Shown here: positions 7,745 to 14,995 of the stretch, one piece after another
Layout of the letters: the number at the start of each line of letters is the position of its first letter
Numbering within the stretch: the stretch's first letter is position 1
Origin: Bin5 sp022827195
GTDB lineage: Bacteria > Chloroflexota > Anaerolineae > Caldilineales > Caldilineaceae
Reading direction: 5' to 3'
NCBI GenBank assembly: GCA_965208275.1
Contig: OZ242331.1
Coordinates: forward strand, 1,550,001-1,614,000
DNA: 64,000 nucleotides
Translations under genes and position numbers: made by a program
Notes under the pieces: generated by a model
Told to the model about the DNA's origin: nothing
Database searches by the model: none
The model's input: only the letters and a program-made list of their open reading frames with translations

Positions 7745-8997
7745 CAGGGCAATTGCATCTTAATTGGGTTGAGGAACAGGTCAGATGACGAAGTAAGAGC
7801 GATCTGATAGTATGGAGAGTCCTTTCAGTCGACAAGGAGGGACTCATGGCGGAAGTTAAGGGCAGTTCTTTGGTTGAGCATTTTGCGGGATTGGAAGATC
7901 CACGTATTGAACGCACAAAGATTCACCAGTTGGGGGATATCATCGTGATTGTGATCTGTGCGGTCATATGCGGAGCGGACAACTGGGTCGAGATTGAGGA
8001 ATTCGGACATGCCAAGCAGGATTGGCTGGAGAAGCTTTTGGGCATGTCGAATGGAATTCCATCGCATGACACCTTTGGCCGCGTCTTTGCCAGACTGGAT
8101 GCAGTCCAATTTGAGGCCTGTTTTACGAGTTGGGTGCAGCATTTGCATGAGTTGACCGCGGGTCAGTTGGTGGCAATTGATGGCAAAACGGTGCGTCGTT
8201 CGCATGATCGGAGGCGGAAGAAGGAGCCTTTGCACCTGGTCAGTGCCTGGGCATCGGCGAGTCGGCTCGTGCTGGCGCAGACAGAGGTGGCTGCAGGGAC
8301 CAACGAGATCACGGCCATCCCTGAACTCTTACAGCTGTTAGAACTCTCTGGCTGCATCGTGTCTATCGATGCCATCGGCTGTCAGAAAGCGATTGCACAA
8401 CAGATCACAGAGAGCGACGCTGACTACGTTCTGGCTCTCAAACAGAATCAGCCGCAGTTGTATGAAGCTGTCGAGACAATGTTCAGGCTGGAGAGGCAAA
8501 ACGGATTTGCCGATCTCCCCCTCGACAGCTGCCAGACGGTTGAAAAAGACCATGGTCGCATCGAAACCCGACGCTGTTGGGTTACCTCTGACCCCGAATT
8601 CCTCGCCTACATGGACCCTGACCAGGAATGGGCACAACTCCAAAGCCTGGTCATGGTCGAAGCGAAACGGCAACTGCCCGACCACACCTCGCTGGAAACT
8701 CGCTACTTCATCTCCAGCTTGCCTGCCGATGCCAAACTGCTTCTGGCTGCCACCCGCAGACACTGGAGCATCGAAAACTCGGTCCACTGGGTCTTGGATG
8801 TCGCCTTTCGCGAGGACGACAGCCGCATCCGCCAAGGCAATGCACAGCATAACCTGGCAATCTTGCGCCGTTTGGCGCTCAACCTCTTACGCAATGAGAA
8901 AAGCGCCAAAGTTGGCATTGCGGCCAAACGCAAACGCGCCGGATGGAAAACTGACTACCTCCTAAAGGTCCTCTCACAATAAGATGCGATTGCCCTG
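7745..8997 (+). mobile_element. Complete ISAs1-family insertion sequence, 1253 bp
   Basis: The left end CAGGGCAATTGCATCTTA (7745-7762) and the inverse of the right end CAGGGCAATCGCATCTTA (8997-8980) match at 17 of 18 positions. A perfect 10-bp duplication flanks the element, a size known for this family. One uninterrupted transposase gene fills the element. It lies in the region upstream of zur, with its right duplication ending 9 bp before the zur -35 box. Confidence 0.95.
7846..8982 (+). CDS. ISAs1-family (H-repeat type) transposase
   Basis: A 378-residue DDE transposase, full length for the family. The first catalytic Asp is in AIDGKTVRRS, the second in VSIDAIGCQKA, and the Glu in HWSIENSVHWVLDVAFRED, which is the family's best-known block. 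The N-terminus LVEHFAGLEDPRIERTKIHQLGDIIVI is the DDE_Tnp_1-associated N-domain. AAGGAGG lies 6 nt before the ATG. The gene is intact, so the element may still be active. Its stop codon (8980-8982) lies within the right inverted repeat. Confidence 0.96.
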   Translation: MAEVKGSSLVEHFAGLEDPRIERTKIHQLGDIIVIVICAVICGADNWVEIEEFGHAKQDWLEKLLGMSNGIPSHDTFGRVFARLDAVQFEACFTSWVQHLHELTAGQLVAIDGKTVRRSHDRRRKKEPLHLVSAWASASRLVLAQTEVAAGTNEITAIPELLQLLELSGCIVSIDAIGCQKAIAQQITESDADYVLALKQNQPQLYEAVETMFRLERQNGFADLPLDSCQTVEKDHGRIETRRCWVTSDPEFLAYMDPDQEWAQLQSLVMVEAKRQLPDHTSLETRYFISSLPADAKLLLAATRRHWSIENSVHWVLDVAFREDDSRIRQGNAQHNLAILRRLALNLLRNEKSAKVGIAAKRKRAGWKTDYLLKVLSQ

Positions 8998-9007
8998 ATA
9001 TTCTGCG
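8998..9007. repeat. Target-site duplication, right copy
   Basis: ATATTCTGCG, identical to 7735-7744. Confidence 0.95.
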
Positions 9008-9016
9008 AAGAGGGTA

Positions 9017-9045
9017 TTGACACCGCCGCCGGCCTGTGCTACACT
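9017..9045 (+). promoter_or_regulatory. Promoter of the zinc regulator/uptake operon
   Basis: TTGACA (9017-9022), 17 bp, TACACT (9040-9045): a near-consensus housekeeping promoter. Predicted +1 is about 9052, the left edge of the palindromic operator. The insertion sequence ends just upstream and leaves both boxes intact. Confidence 0.8.
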
Positions 9046-9050
9046 GTCCT

Positions 9051-9072
9051 CTGTTGCAAAGATTTGCAACAG
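9051..9072. promoter_or_regulatory. Fur/Zur-type palindromic operator
   Basis: A perfect 10-2-10 inverted repeat with core TGTTGCAAAGATTTGCAACA at 9052-9071, extended by one matching pair on each side. It covers +1 to about +20 of the promoter and ends 12 bp before the ATG of the Fur-family gene. This is the expected place for autorepression. The TTGCAA half-site is not one of the best-known Zur boxes, so the regulator-operator pairing is inferred from position. Confidence 0.75.
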
Positions 9073-9083
9073 AAAAAATTATC

Positions 9084-9521
9084 ATGTCCCACATGACGAC
9101 AGAGATCAATCGACAGTTACGCAAATCAGGCTACCGGGTAACTCCCCAACGCCAACTCATCCTGGACGCCGTCTGTCAGCTCGGTGACCACGTCACGCCC
9201 GAAGCCGTGTACGCCCAAGTACACGGCACTGCTCCCACTCTGAGCCGGGCGACCGTCTACCGAGTTCTGCACTTCCTGACAGAGCAGCGTATTCTGGCGA
9301 TCGTGCATGTGGCCGGCGGACGGCTTGTCTACGAGATGGCCGGCCCCGAACCGCATCACCACCTCGTATGCCGCTCTTGCGACGGCTTGCTCGAGTTGCC
9401 GCACAGTTTTTTGCGGTCCTTTCGCCGGGCGATGGATGCCCAATTCGACTTTGAGATCGACGTGAGTCAAGTCTCATTCTTTGGGCATTGCAGCGACTGT
9501 CGCGACTCTGTTGGCGCCTGA
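9084..9521 (+). CDS. zur: Fur-family zinc uptake regulator (Zur-like)
   Basis: A 145-residue metal-responsive repressor. The winged helix is at about 10-80 (YRVTPQRQLILDAV, then SRATVYRVLHFL as recognition helix). The dimerisation domain follows, with the HHH cluster (91-93) and two structural zinc pairs, C96/C99 and C136/C139. The downstream genes are zinc-uptake genes, so Zur is more likely than Fur or PerR. The ATG at 9084 is chosen because the longer frame to 9036 would start upstream of the predicted +1; an ATG at 9093 is possible. The operator on its own +1 suggests autoregulation. The next gene begins 50 bp after the stop, in the same direction. Confidence 0.88.
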   Translation: MSHMTTEINRQLRKSGYRVTPQRQLILDAVCQLGDHVTPEAVYAQVHGTAPTLSRATVYRVLHFLTEQRILAIVHVAGGRLVYEMAGPEPHHHLVCRSCDGLLELPHSFLRSFRRAMDAQFDFEIDVSQVSFFGHCSDCRDSVGA

Positions 9522-9571
9522 CGCCGGTTGTGGGGGCACACGCCATCAGTCTGGCGAAAGGGTACCCGCAG

Positions 9572-11926
9572 ATGCTTCACTCACTTCGATTTCTGACATC
9601 GCTTCTGGCGATCCTGTTCCTTGTCGCCGCTTGCGTTCCGGCCGCGCCTGCAGGCGTCCAGCAAGACCAGGAGGCGTCACCCTCCGACACGCCGGTCCAG
9701 GTGGTGGCAACCACCAACTTTGTGGCCGATTGGGCCCGGGTGGTCGGTGGAAGCAGGGTAGAGGTCTTCAGCCTGCTGCCGGTGGGCGGCGATCCGCACA
9801 CCTTTCTGCCAGGCGCGCGCGACGTTGCCAGGGTAGCTGACGCGGACCTTGTGTTGACTGTCGGTCTCGGCCTGGAGGCGGACTGGCTGGAGGACCTCTT
9901 GCACAACGCCAGTGCAGACGAGTCCAGGATAGTCGCGCTTGGTGAAGGAGTCGACCCCATCGAGTTTGCGTTGGTCGATATGCATGACGATCACGACGAC
10001 CATGGGGACCATGACGACCATGGGGACCATGACGACCATGGCGAGATGATCAGGGGGCGTTTGCTCGTTGCGGATGCGGTAGAAGCGCACCTCTCCGTCA
10101 TCGATCTATCGACCGATGACGTTGACAGCGGAATCTTCGAGGTTGCCGCGCCCCGCGCGACCGTGCACCCCAGCCCAACTCACCGCTACGCCATCGTCCT
10201 CGCCCGCGGACCGGAGGACGGCGACGACCGGATCCACATCTTCGACAGCGGCGTCTTCCTCGTCGAGCACGGCGATCACTACGACCTCGTCACCCGGCCC
10301 GTTTCCCGTCATGCCTTGGAGATCGCTGAGGAGCAGCCAATCCATTACGTCAACAGCAACGGCTGGACCGCGATCTTCGCAGACCTCAGCGGTCACGTCA
10401 TCCTGATCAACGAGGAGGACCTGGCGAACTCACGCGGCGACTATAAGCCGGTTGTGCTTGAGGCCGGACCGCAGCATGGCGCGGCGATTGCCATGTCGGA
10501 CGAACACGTCGTTGTTACGACAAAGAATCCCGACTACCCCGAGAATTCCGACGACAGCCTGCCTGTTGGCGTGGAAGTTCGCGACTTCAGTGATCAGGTC
10601 GTCTACGACGCCAGCAATCGCTCATGCCCGGGCATGCACGGTGAGTCCCACAATGAAAATGGCGTCGCCCTTGGATGCACAGGCGGCGTGCTCTTCCTCC
10701 ACGCTCACGACGGCGAGTACGAGCACGAGTTCATCGCCAATCCGCCGGAGATGCGCGACGACTCTCGGATCGGGTCGGTCTACGGTCACCACCACGTCGA
10801 GCATTTCTTCGGCAAGGCCTACTACTTCGACGGTGAGGGCTTCGCCGACGATGGCATTTGGCTGATCGACGTGGACCACAGTGAGATGCGCCAGGTGTTC
10901 GGCGAGCCGAGCGTTTCCACGAAGTTCTCCAGCGATGGCGAGCTGCTCTACGTGCTCGGCACTGACGGCGTGCTGCATGCGCTGGACGCGCATGACGGCG
11001 AACTGGTGGAGACCATGGAGTTGGTCGGGCCTGGCGATGCCGGTCGTCCCGCATTCATCGTTGTTGGCGAGTGGCTCTATGTCGCCGACCCCAACAGCGG
11101 CCACGTCATGGCCGTCCACCTTGAAGAGATGGAGATCGAGGAGGAGTGGGAAGTCGGCGGCGCGCCGTCGAGCCTGGCGTTCGTCGGACTCGTCGACTCG
11201 GGGGGCGCGCCCGATGAAGGCCATGACGAGCACGAAGAGGACGAACACGGTCATGACGAGGACGAGGAGGACGAACACGGCCATGACGAGGACGAAGAGG
11301 ACGAACACGGCCATGACGAGGACGAAGAGGACGAGCACGGCCATGACGAGCACGAGGAGGACGAACACGGCCACGGCCATGAAGGGCACGACCACGGTCC
11401 TCTGGATCCTCATTTCTGGTTCGATCCGATCCGGGTGAAGGTCGCGGTCAACGAGATAGCCGCCCGGCTTTCGGCCATAGACCCCGACAACGAGAGCGTC
11501 TACTTGCAGAACGCCTCAGAGTACGGGGAGAAGCTCGACGAGCTTCACGCCTGGGTCCAGGAGCAGGTCAGCGCGGTGGAGCCGGACCGCAGGCTGCTGG
11601 TCACATCACACGACAGCTTCTCCTACTTGGCGGCGCTGTATGGGTTCGAGATCGTTGGGCTGGTTATACCGTCACTTGCGACGCACGTGGAGCCGTCTGC
11701 GGAGCACATTGCGAGCGTGATCGACGTGGTTCGGGAGCGCGATGTCCAAGCAGTGTTTGGTGAGACGACAGTCAGCGAAAGGCTGGCGAAGACCATAGCA
11801 GAAGAAACGGGCGCGCAGCTGTTCCGGCTCTATACCGGTTCGCTTGGGCCGGAGGGCAGCGGGGCTGACACCTACCTTGGGATGGTGCGCACAAACGTGG
11901 AACGCATCGTCGAGGCATTGAAATGA
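9572..11926 (+). CDS. Zinc-binding lipoprotein: ZnuA/AztC fold with inserted AztD-like beta-propeller
   Basis: 784 residues from the ATG at 9572, against about 300 for ordinary ZnuA. A signal peptide ends in the lipobox LVAAC (Cys21), so the protein is membrane-anchored outside the cell. Residues about 40-135 are the ZnuA N-lobe with a ligand histidine in GGDPHTFLPG (H76). A D/H-rich stretch follows (137-157). Residues about 158-545 resemble the zinc metallochaperone AztD: RLLVADAVEAHLSVIDL, HGDHYDLV, a CPGMHGE motif with Cys352 and Cys369, and repeated propeller strands. A 60-residue E/D/H repeat (548-608) leads back to the ZnuA C-lobe: DPHFWFDP (H614), VTSHDSFSYL (H680), FGETTVSERLA and GADTYLGM (D766). 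Both lobes and their ligands are intact, so this is an insertion, not a broken gene. znuC overlaps it by 4 bp. The ATG is preferred over the ATG at 9488, which lies inside zur. Confidence 0.9.
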   Translation: MLHSLRFLTSLLAILFLVAACVPAAPAGVQQDQEASPSDTPVQVVATTNFVADWARVVGGSRVEVFSLLPVGGDPHTFLPGARDVARVADADLVLTVGLGLEADWLEDLLHNASADESRIVALGEGVDPIEFALVDMHDDHDDHGDHDDHGDHDDHGEMIRGRLLVADAVEAHLSVIDLSTDDVDSGIFEVAAPRATVHPSPTHRYAIVLARGPEDGDDRIHIFDSGVFLVEHGDHYDLVTRPVSRHALEIAEEQPIHYVNSNGWTAIFADLSGHVILINEEDLANSRGDYKPVVLEAGPQHGAAIAMSDEHVVVTTKNPDYPENSDDSLPVGVEVRDFSDQVVYDASNRSCPGMHGESHNENGVALGCTGGVLFLHAHDGEYEHEFIANPPEMRDDSRIGSVYGHHHVEHFFGKAYYFDGEGFADDGIWLIDVDHSEMRQVFGEPSVSTKFSSDGELLYVLGTDGVLHALDAHDGELVETMELVGPGDAGRPAFIVVGEWLYVADPNSGHVMAVHLEEMEIEEEWEVGGAPSSLAFVGLVDSGGAPDEGHDEHEEDEHGHDEDEEDEHGHDEDEEDEHGHDEDEEDEHGHDEHEEDEHGHGHEGHDHGPLDPHFWFDPIRVKVAVNEIAARLSAIDPDNESVYLQNASEYGEKLDELHAWVQEQVSAVEPDRRLLVTSHDSFSYLAALYGFEIVGLVIPSLATHVEPSAEHIASVIDVVRERDVQAVFGETTVSERLAKTIAEETGAQLFRLYTGSLGPEGSGADTYLGMVRTNVERIVEALK
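9983..10041 (+). repeat. 18-bp tandem repeat encoding His/Asp loop
   Basis: About three copies of a GACCATGACGACCATGGG unit encode D-H-D-D-H-G. They mark the left junction between the ZnuA N-lobe and the propeller insert. Confidence 0.85.
11225..11374 (+). repeat. Five 30-bp tandem repeats encoding a D/E/H linker
   Basis: Five head-to-tail units beginning GACGAG at 11225, 11255, 11285, 11315 and 11345 encode D-E-[DH]-E-E-D-E-H-G-H. They mark the right junction between propeller and ZnuA C-lobe. The copy number is likely to vary between strains and the array may be a zinc-collecting arm. Confidence 0.92.
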
Positions 11927-12678
11927 ACACCGCTCATTACCCGCACGCCGCGAGAATGTCGCTTCAGGACGTGACCGTCGAGTTCGACGGGCAGACGGCC
12001 CTGAGCAGCGTCAGCTTCGACGTAGGGGCGGGGACGCTAATGGGCGTTGTAGGACCGAACGGGGCCGGCAAGAGCACGCTGTTCAATGCGATTGCCGGAC
12101 TCCTCCCGGTCCGGCGGGGGAAGGTGACGCTTGACCGAGTGGACCGGAGGAGTGGAGCGCTGGCCTACGTGCCACAGCGAGAGAGCGTCAACTGGCGGTT
12201 CCCCGTGACCGTGATGGACGTTGCCATGATGGGCCGGTGCTGCAGGCTGGGATGGTGCCGGCGGCCCGGGAAGAGGGATCGCGAGCTTGTCGACGCATGC
12301 CTATACCGTGTGGGCCTGTGGGAGCGTCGCTCTGCGCTTATGACGGAGCTTTCGGGAGGGCAAAGGCAGAGGGTATTCGTAGCCAGGGCGCTCACGCAGG
12401 AGGCAAGCGTGCTTCTCCTGGATGAGGCCTTCAGCGGCGTTGACGCGGGTGCCCAGGAAGGGCTGGTAGAGGTCCTGCAAACGCTGAGGAATGAAGGGCG
12501 AATTATCCTGCTGGCGACCCACGACCTGACCAATCTCGCCGGTCGCTTCGACCAAGTACTGTGTCTCAACCGCCGCGTGTGCGCCTGCGGTCCTCCCGAC
12601 GAGGTGTTCACGTCCGAGGTCATGGAGCAGCTGTACGGCTCCCACGGTGTGCGCCTCAGGATGGACGGGGAGCAGTAG
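11923..12678 (+). CDS. znuC: Zinc ABC transporter ATP-binding protein
   Basis: A 251-residue cytoplasmic ATPase of a metal-uptake ABC system (ZnuC/AztA/MntB type). Walker A GPNGAGKST is at about 44-52, the Q-loop in YVPQRESVNWRFPVTV, signature LSGGQRQRV, Walker B LLLDEAFSGVD and the H-loop in LATHDL. The WRFPVTV block after the Q-loop is typical of the manganese/zinc subgroup. Its ATG overlaps the stop of the lipoprotein gene (ATGA), and the permease begins 9 bp after its stop, so the three are translationally linked. Confidence 0.93.
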   Translation: MNTAHYPHAARMSLQDVTVEFDGQTALSSVSFDVGAGTLMGVVGPNGAGKSTLFNAIAGLLPVRRGKVTLDRVDRRSGALAYVPQRESVNWRFPVTVMDVAMMGRCCRLGWCRRPGKRDRELVDACLYRVGLWERRSALMTELSGGQRQRVFVARALTQEASVLLLDEAFSGVDAGAQEGLVEVLQTLRNEGRIILLATHDLTNLAGRFDQVLCLNRRVCACGPPDEVFTSEVMEQLYGSHGVRLRMDGEQ

Positions 12679-12687
12679 CAAGAGGAC

Positions 12688-13506
12688 GTGATAGAGTTCT
12701 TTGTCGCACCGCTCGAGTACAGCTTCATGGTGAGAGCCCTGATCGGCTCGGTTCTTGTCGGCGTGATGTGTCCCCTGGTCGGCGCGTATGTGGTCACCAG
12801 GAACCTCGCCTTCATGGGGGACGCTCTCGCCCACGCCGTGCTGCCGGGCATGGTGCTTGGATTCATAGTTGGCATAAATCCGGCCATCGCCGCCGTCCCA
12901 ACAGGCGTCACTGTTGCCGTGCTGGTCAGGATTGTGAGCCGGCGCGCAGGTCTCAGCACGGACACTTCCATCGGCATCCTCTTCGCGGCCATGTTTGCGC
13001 TGGGACTTGCGATGCTGTCAACGACAACGACGATTCGGGTCGATATGGAAGACCTGCTCCTGGGGCAGCTCTTGGGCATATCCCCGACCGGCATCTATGT
13101 ATCGCTTGGAATAACCGTGACGGTCATCCTGGGGCTGTTCGCTCTTCACCACTGGCTGCTGTTCGCGAGCTTCGATCCCGTGGGGGCTCAGGTTCTCGGA
13201 AGACGTACCAACATCGTGGACTACGTGTTCCTGGTCATGCTCGCCCTCGTTATCGTAATCGGAATTCAGGCGGCGGGTGTCATTCTTGTCATGGCAATGT
13301 TGGTAACACCTGCTGCCACGGCCTATCTTCTGGTGAGGCGTTTTGTCGCGATGATGATGGCGTCTGCGGCAATCGGGACTACGGCCGCGGTGACTGGGCT
13401 TTACATCTCCTACCACTTCAACTTGCCCGCCGGTCCTGCCATGACCCTGGTAGCAAGCGGGATATTCGCACTGGCAGTCTTATTCAGGCGAAGAGCCCCC
13501 GCCTGA
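12688..13506 (+). CDS. znuB: Zinc ABC transporter permease
   Basis: A 272-residue membrane protein of the ABC-3 family with about eight hydrophobic segments. Family blocks are MVRALIGSVLVGVMCPLVGAY, NLAFMGDALAHAVLPG, GILFAAMFALGLAML and VILVMAMLVTPAATAYLL. The start is GTG 12688, with AGAGGA 3-9 nt before it. It forms the transport channel for zinc delivered by the lipoprotein. Its last 58 residues occur again as a detached fragment at 17424-17606. No terminator is visible after it, so the next genes may belong to the same transcript. Confidence 0.94.
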   Translation: MIEFFVAPLEYSFMVRALIGSVLVGVMCPLVGAYVVTRNLAFMGDALAHAVLPGMVLGFIVGINPAIAAVPTGVTVAVLVRIVSRRAGLSTDTSIGILFAAMFALGLAMLSTTTTIRVDMEDLLLGQLLGISPTGIYVSLGITVTVILGLFALHHWLLFASFDPVGAQVLGRRTNIVDYVFLVMLALVIVIGIQAAGVILVMAMLVTPAATAYLLVRRFVAMMMASAAIGTTAAVTGLYISYHFNLPAGPAMTLVASGIFALAVLFRRRAPA

Positions 13507-13655
13507 GAGTCCTCATAGGAAATGCGGCTCGTGCGAAGCCATCGAGGGAGAATGCCCGGCGCCTCAACCAGAACAGCCTCAGGGGCCGGGTTCGGACAAA
13601 GGCTGTGAGGGCTTCTTTCCTAGTCAGGGAAAGCCAGCTTCTTGACTTGCAGGTA

Positions 13656-13673
13656 GTCATGAACGCCCATGAC
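13656..13673. promoter_or_regulatory. Small inverted repeat before the DegT-like gene
   Basis: GTCATG (13656-13661) and CATGAC (13668-13673) are separated by 6 bp, 38 bp before the next ATG. It could be an operator, but it does not resemble the TTGCAA operator of zur and no clear promoter accompanies it. Confidence 0.25.
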
Positions 13674-13710
13674 GAGCACTTGCACCTGTTGACAAAGAAA
13701 GAGGACAAAG

Positions 13711-14874
13711 ATGTTGAAATTGCCCGTTGATTGGGGAACGTTATGGTTAGGGGGTTTCTGCCCGGTGGAGGCGCTCGGTGGGTTGCCGATTCGCGGCGCA
13801 GATTATGCCGCGCATCCGCCGCTGGATGAGCGGCTGGCCCTGCCTGCTGACGCTTTTTTGCGTACCGAGGTGACGCTTGAAGCGGCAGAAGCAGCATGGT
13901 CGGAACGCCTGGGCGGCGCGCGGGTCGTGCTGGTGCGCGATGCCTACCGCGCCCGCCGCCTAATGCATCAGGCGGCGGGGATTCAGCCTGGCGAGTGGGT
14001 CGGTGTCCCGGCGAATGCCAGCCATGACCTGGCGGAGTCGGTCAAGCATCACAAAGCACTGCTGCGCTTTCTGGACTTTGACGCGCAGCTTCGGCTCGCG
14101 CATTCCACCACGCGCTTCATCTGGACGCAGGTGGTAGGCGGGTTGTGGCAGCCGCAGCATGCTTTATGGCTCGACTGCTCGGACACCCTGCCTACGCCCG
14201 GCGCGGCAGAGCGCCCGGCGGTGACGCTGTACGGCTTACATCTGCCTGATGCAGATGACCGCCCCGGAGCGCTGCTGGTATTCAGTGACGAAACGCTCTA
14301 TGCAGAGGTGAGAGCATTGCGTCAACCGGCAGACTGCCCGAATGCGGCACAGGCATTGGCGCAGTGTGAACGTCTGCCAGAACTGGCGGAGAAGCAAGGC
14401 GCGAATTTGGCGGAGGTGCGGCGCGGACTGCGTGAGGCCGCCGGACTGGTGACATACGAGCCGAACAGGCTGGCGCTGGCGACCGGGGTCGCGGTGCAGA
14501 TTCCCCTGGAGAGCGATATCGCCACGTTTTTCGCCTACGTCGAGCAGGAAAATACGCCCGTCCGCTGGCTGCCGCAGATTCAGCCTTTGCACTATGCCGC
14601 GCTGGGCGCTGACGGTGCGGCAGATCACCGGGGAACGGCGACGAACCTCGCCCGCTGGTTGAGCGTACCGGTGGGGCCAGAATACACCCTTGAGGAGATC
14701 AAACACGGTGTACTGGGCATCGTCAAAGCGGCGGAATATCTCGGTGTGCGCTGGCGCACCAATCCCGCCTATGCCGCCGAGTACGCTTCCTTGATGGATC
14801 GAACTTATGGCGCGGGGCATGATGCCTACCGCCCGCTGTTTGCGCTGGATGAAGCCATCGCGGCGGGAGATTAG
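13711..14874 (+). CDS. DegT/DnrJ-like protein lacking the PLP lysine (pseudo-aminotransferase)
   Basis: 387 residues. It follows the DegT/EryC1/StrS sugar aminotransferase pattern in order: GEWVGVPANASHDLAESV (the 'vpant' region), LLRFLDFD, HALWLDCSDTLPTPG where the PLP-binding Asp block should be, GALLVFSDETLYAEVRALRQ, AQALAQCERLPELAEKQGANLAEVRRGL, PQIQPLHYAAL, and WLSVPVGPEYTLEEI at the end. The usual catalytic Lys before the GEGG-type block is missing: the segment reads TLYGLHLPDADDRPGALL. It is therefore probably not a transaminase. GAGGACAAAG lies just before the ATG. Its place between znuB and the COG0523 gene suggests a zinc-related or scaffold role, which is inference. Confidence 0.7.
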   Translation: MLKLPVDWGTLWLGGFCPVEALGGLPIRGADYAAHPPLDERLALPADAFLRTEVTLEAAEAAWSERLGGARVVLVRDAYRARRLMHQAAGIQPGEWVGVPANASHDLAESVKHHKALLRFLDFDAQLRLAHSTTRFIWTQVVGGLWQPQHALWLDCSDTLPTPGAAERPAVTLYGLHLPDADDRPGALLVFSDETLYAEVRALRQPADCPNAAQALAQCERLPELAEKQGANLAEVRRGLREAAGLVTYEPNRLALATGVAVQIPLESDIATFFAYVEQENTPVRWLPQIQPLHYAALGADGAADHRGTATNLARWLSVPVGPEYTLEEIKHGVLGIVKAAEYLGVRWRTNPAYAAEYASLMDRTYGAGHDAYRPLFALDEAIAAGD

Positions 14875-14876
14875 CC

Positions 14877-14978
14877 TTGCAGTGGATCGCCTTCACCGGG
14901 ATGCTGCATCCACCGAAGGCCGCGATGACGCAGGCGCTCATTGATGCGCTGTCAGCCGAAAGAGAAGACGATAGCTGA
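14877..14978 (+). CDS. Possible 33-residue small protein
   Basis: A TTG frame starting 2 nt after the DegT-like stop reads LQWIAFTGMLHPPKAAMTQA and then a short acidic end, finishing 17 nt before the COG0523 ATG. It fills the gap exactly and has protein-like codon use. It has no clear ribosome site of its own and could be translated by coupling, or be a decayed remnant. No family recognised. Confidence 0.25.
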   Translation: MQWIAFTGMLHPPKAAMTQALIDALSAEREDDS

Positions 14979-14995
14979 ATTAAGGAGACAGGAAC

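Noticed and set aside
9488..9571. Upstream ATG for the zinc-binding lipoprotein
   Set aside because: It starts inside zur and would bury the signal peptide; ATG 9572 gives a proper lipoprotein signal.
12561..13730. 389-codon plus-strand frame across znuB
   Set aside because: It overlaps znuC and znuB in another frame, reads as an Arg/Pro/Gly-rich shadow and has no ribosome site.
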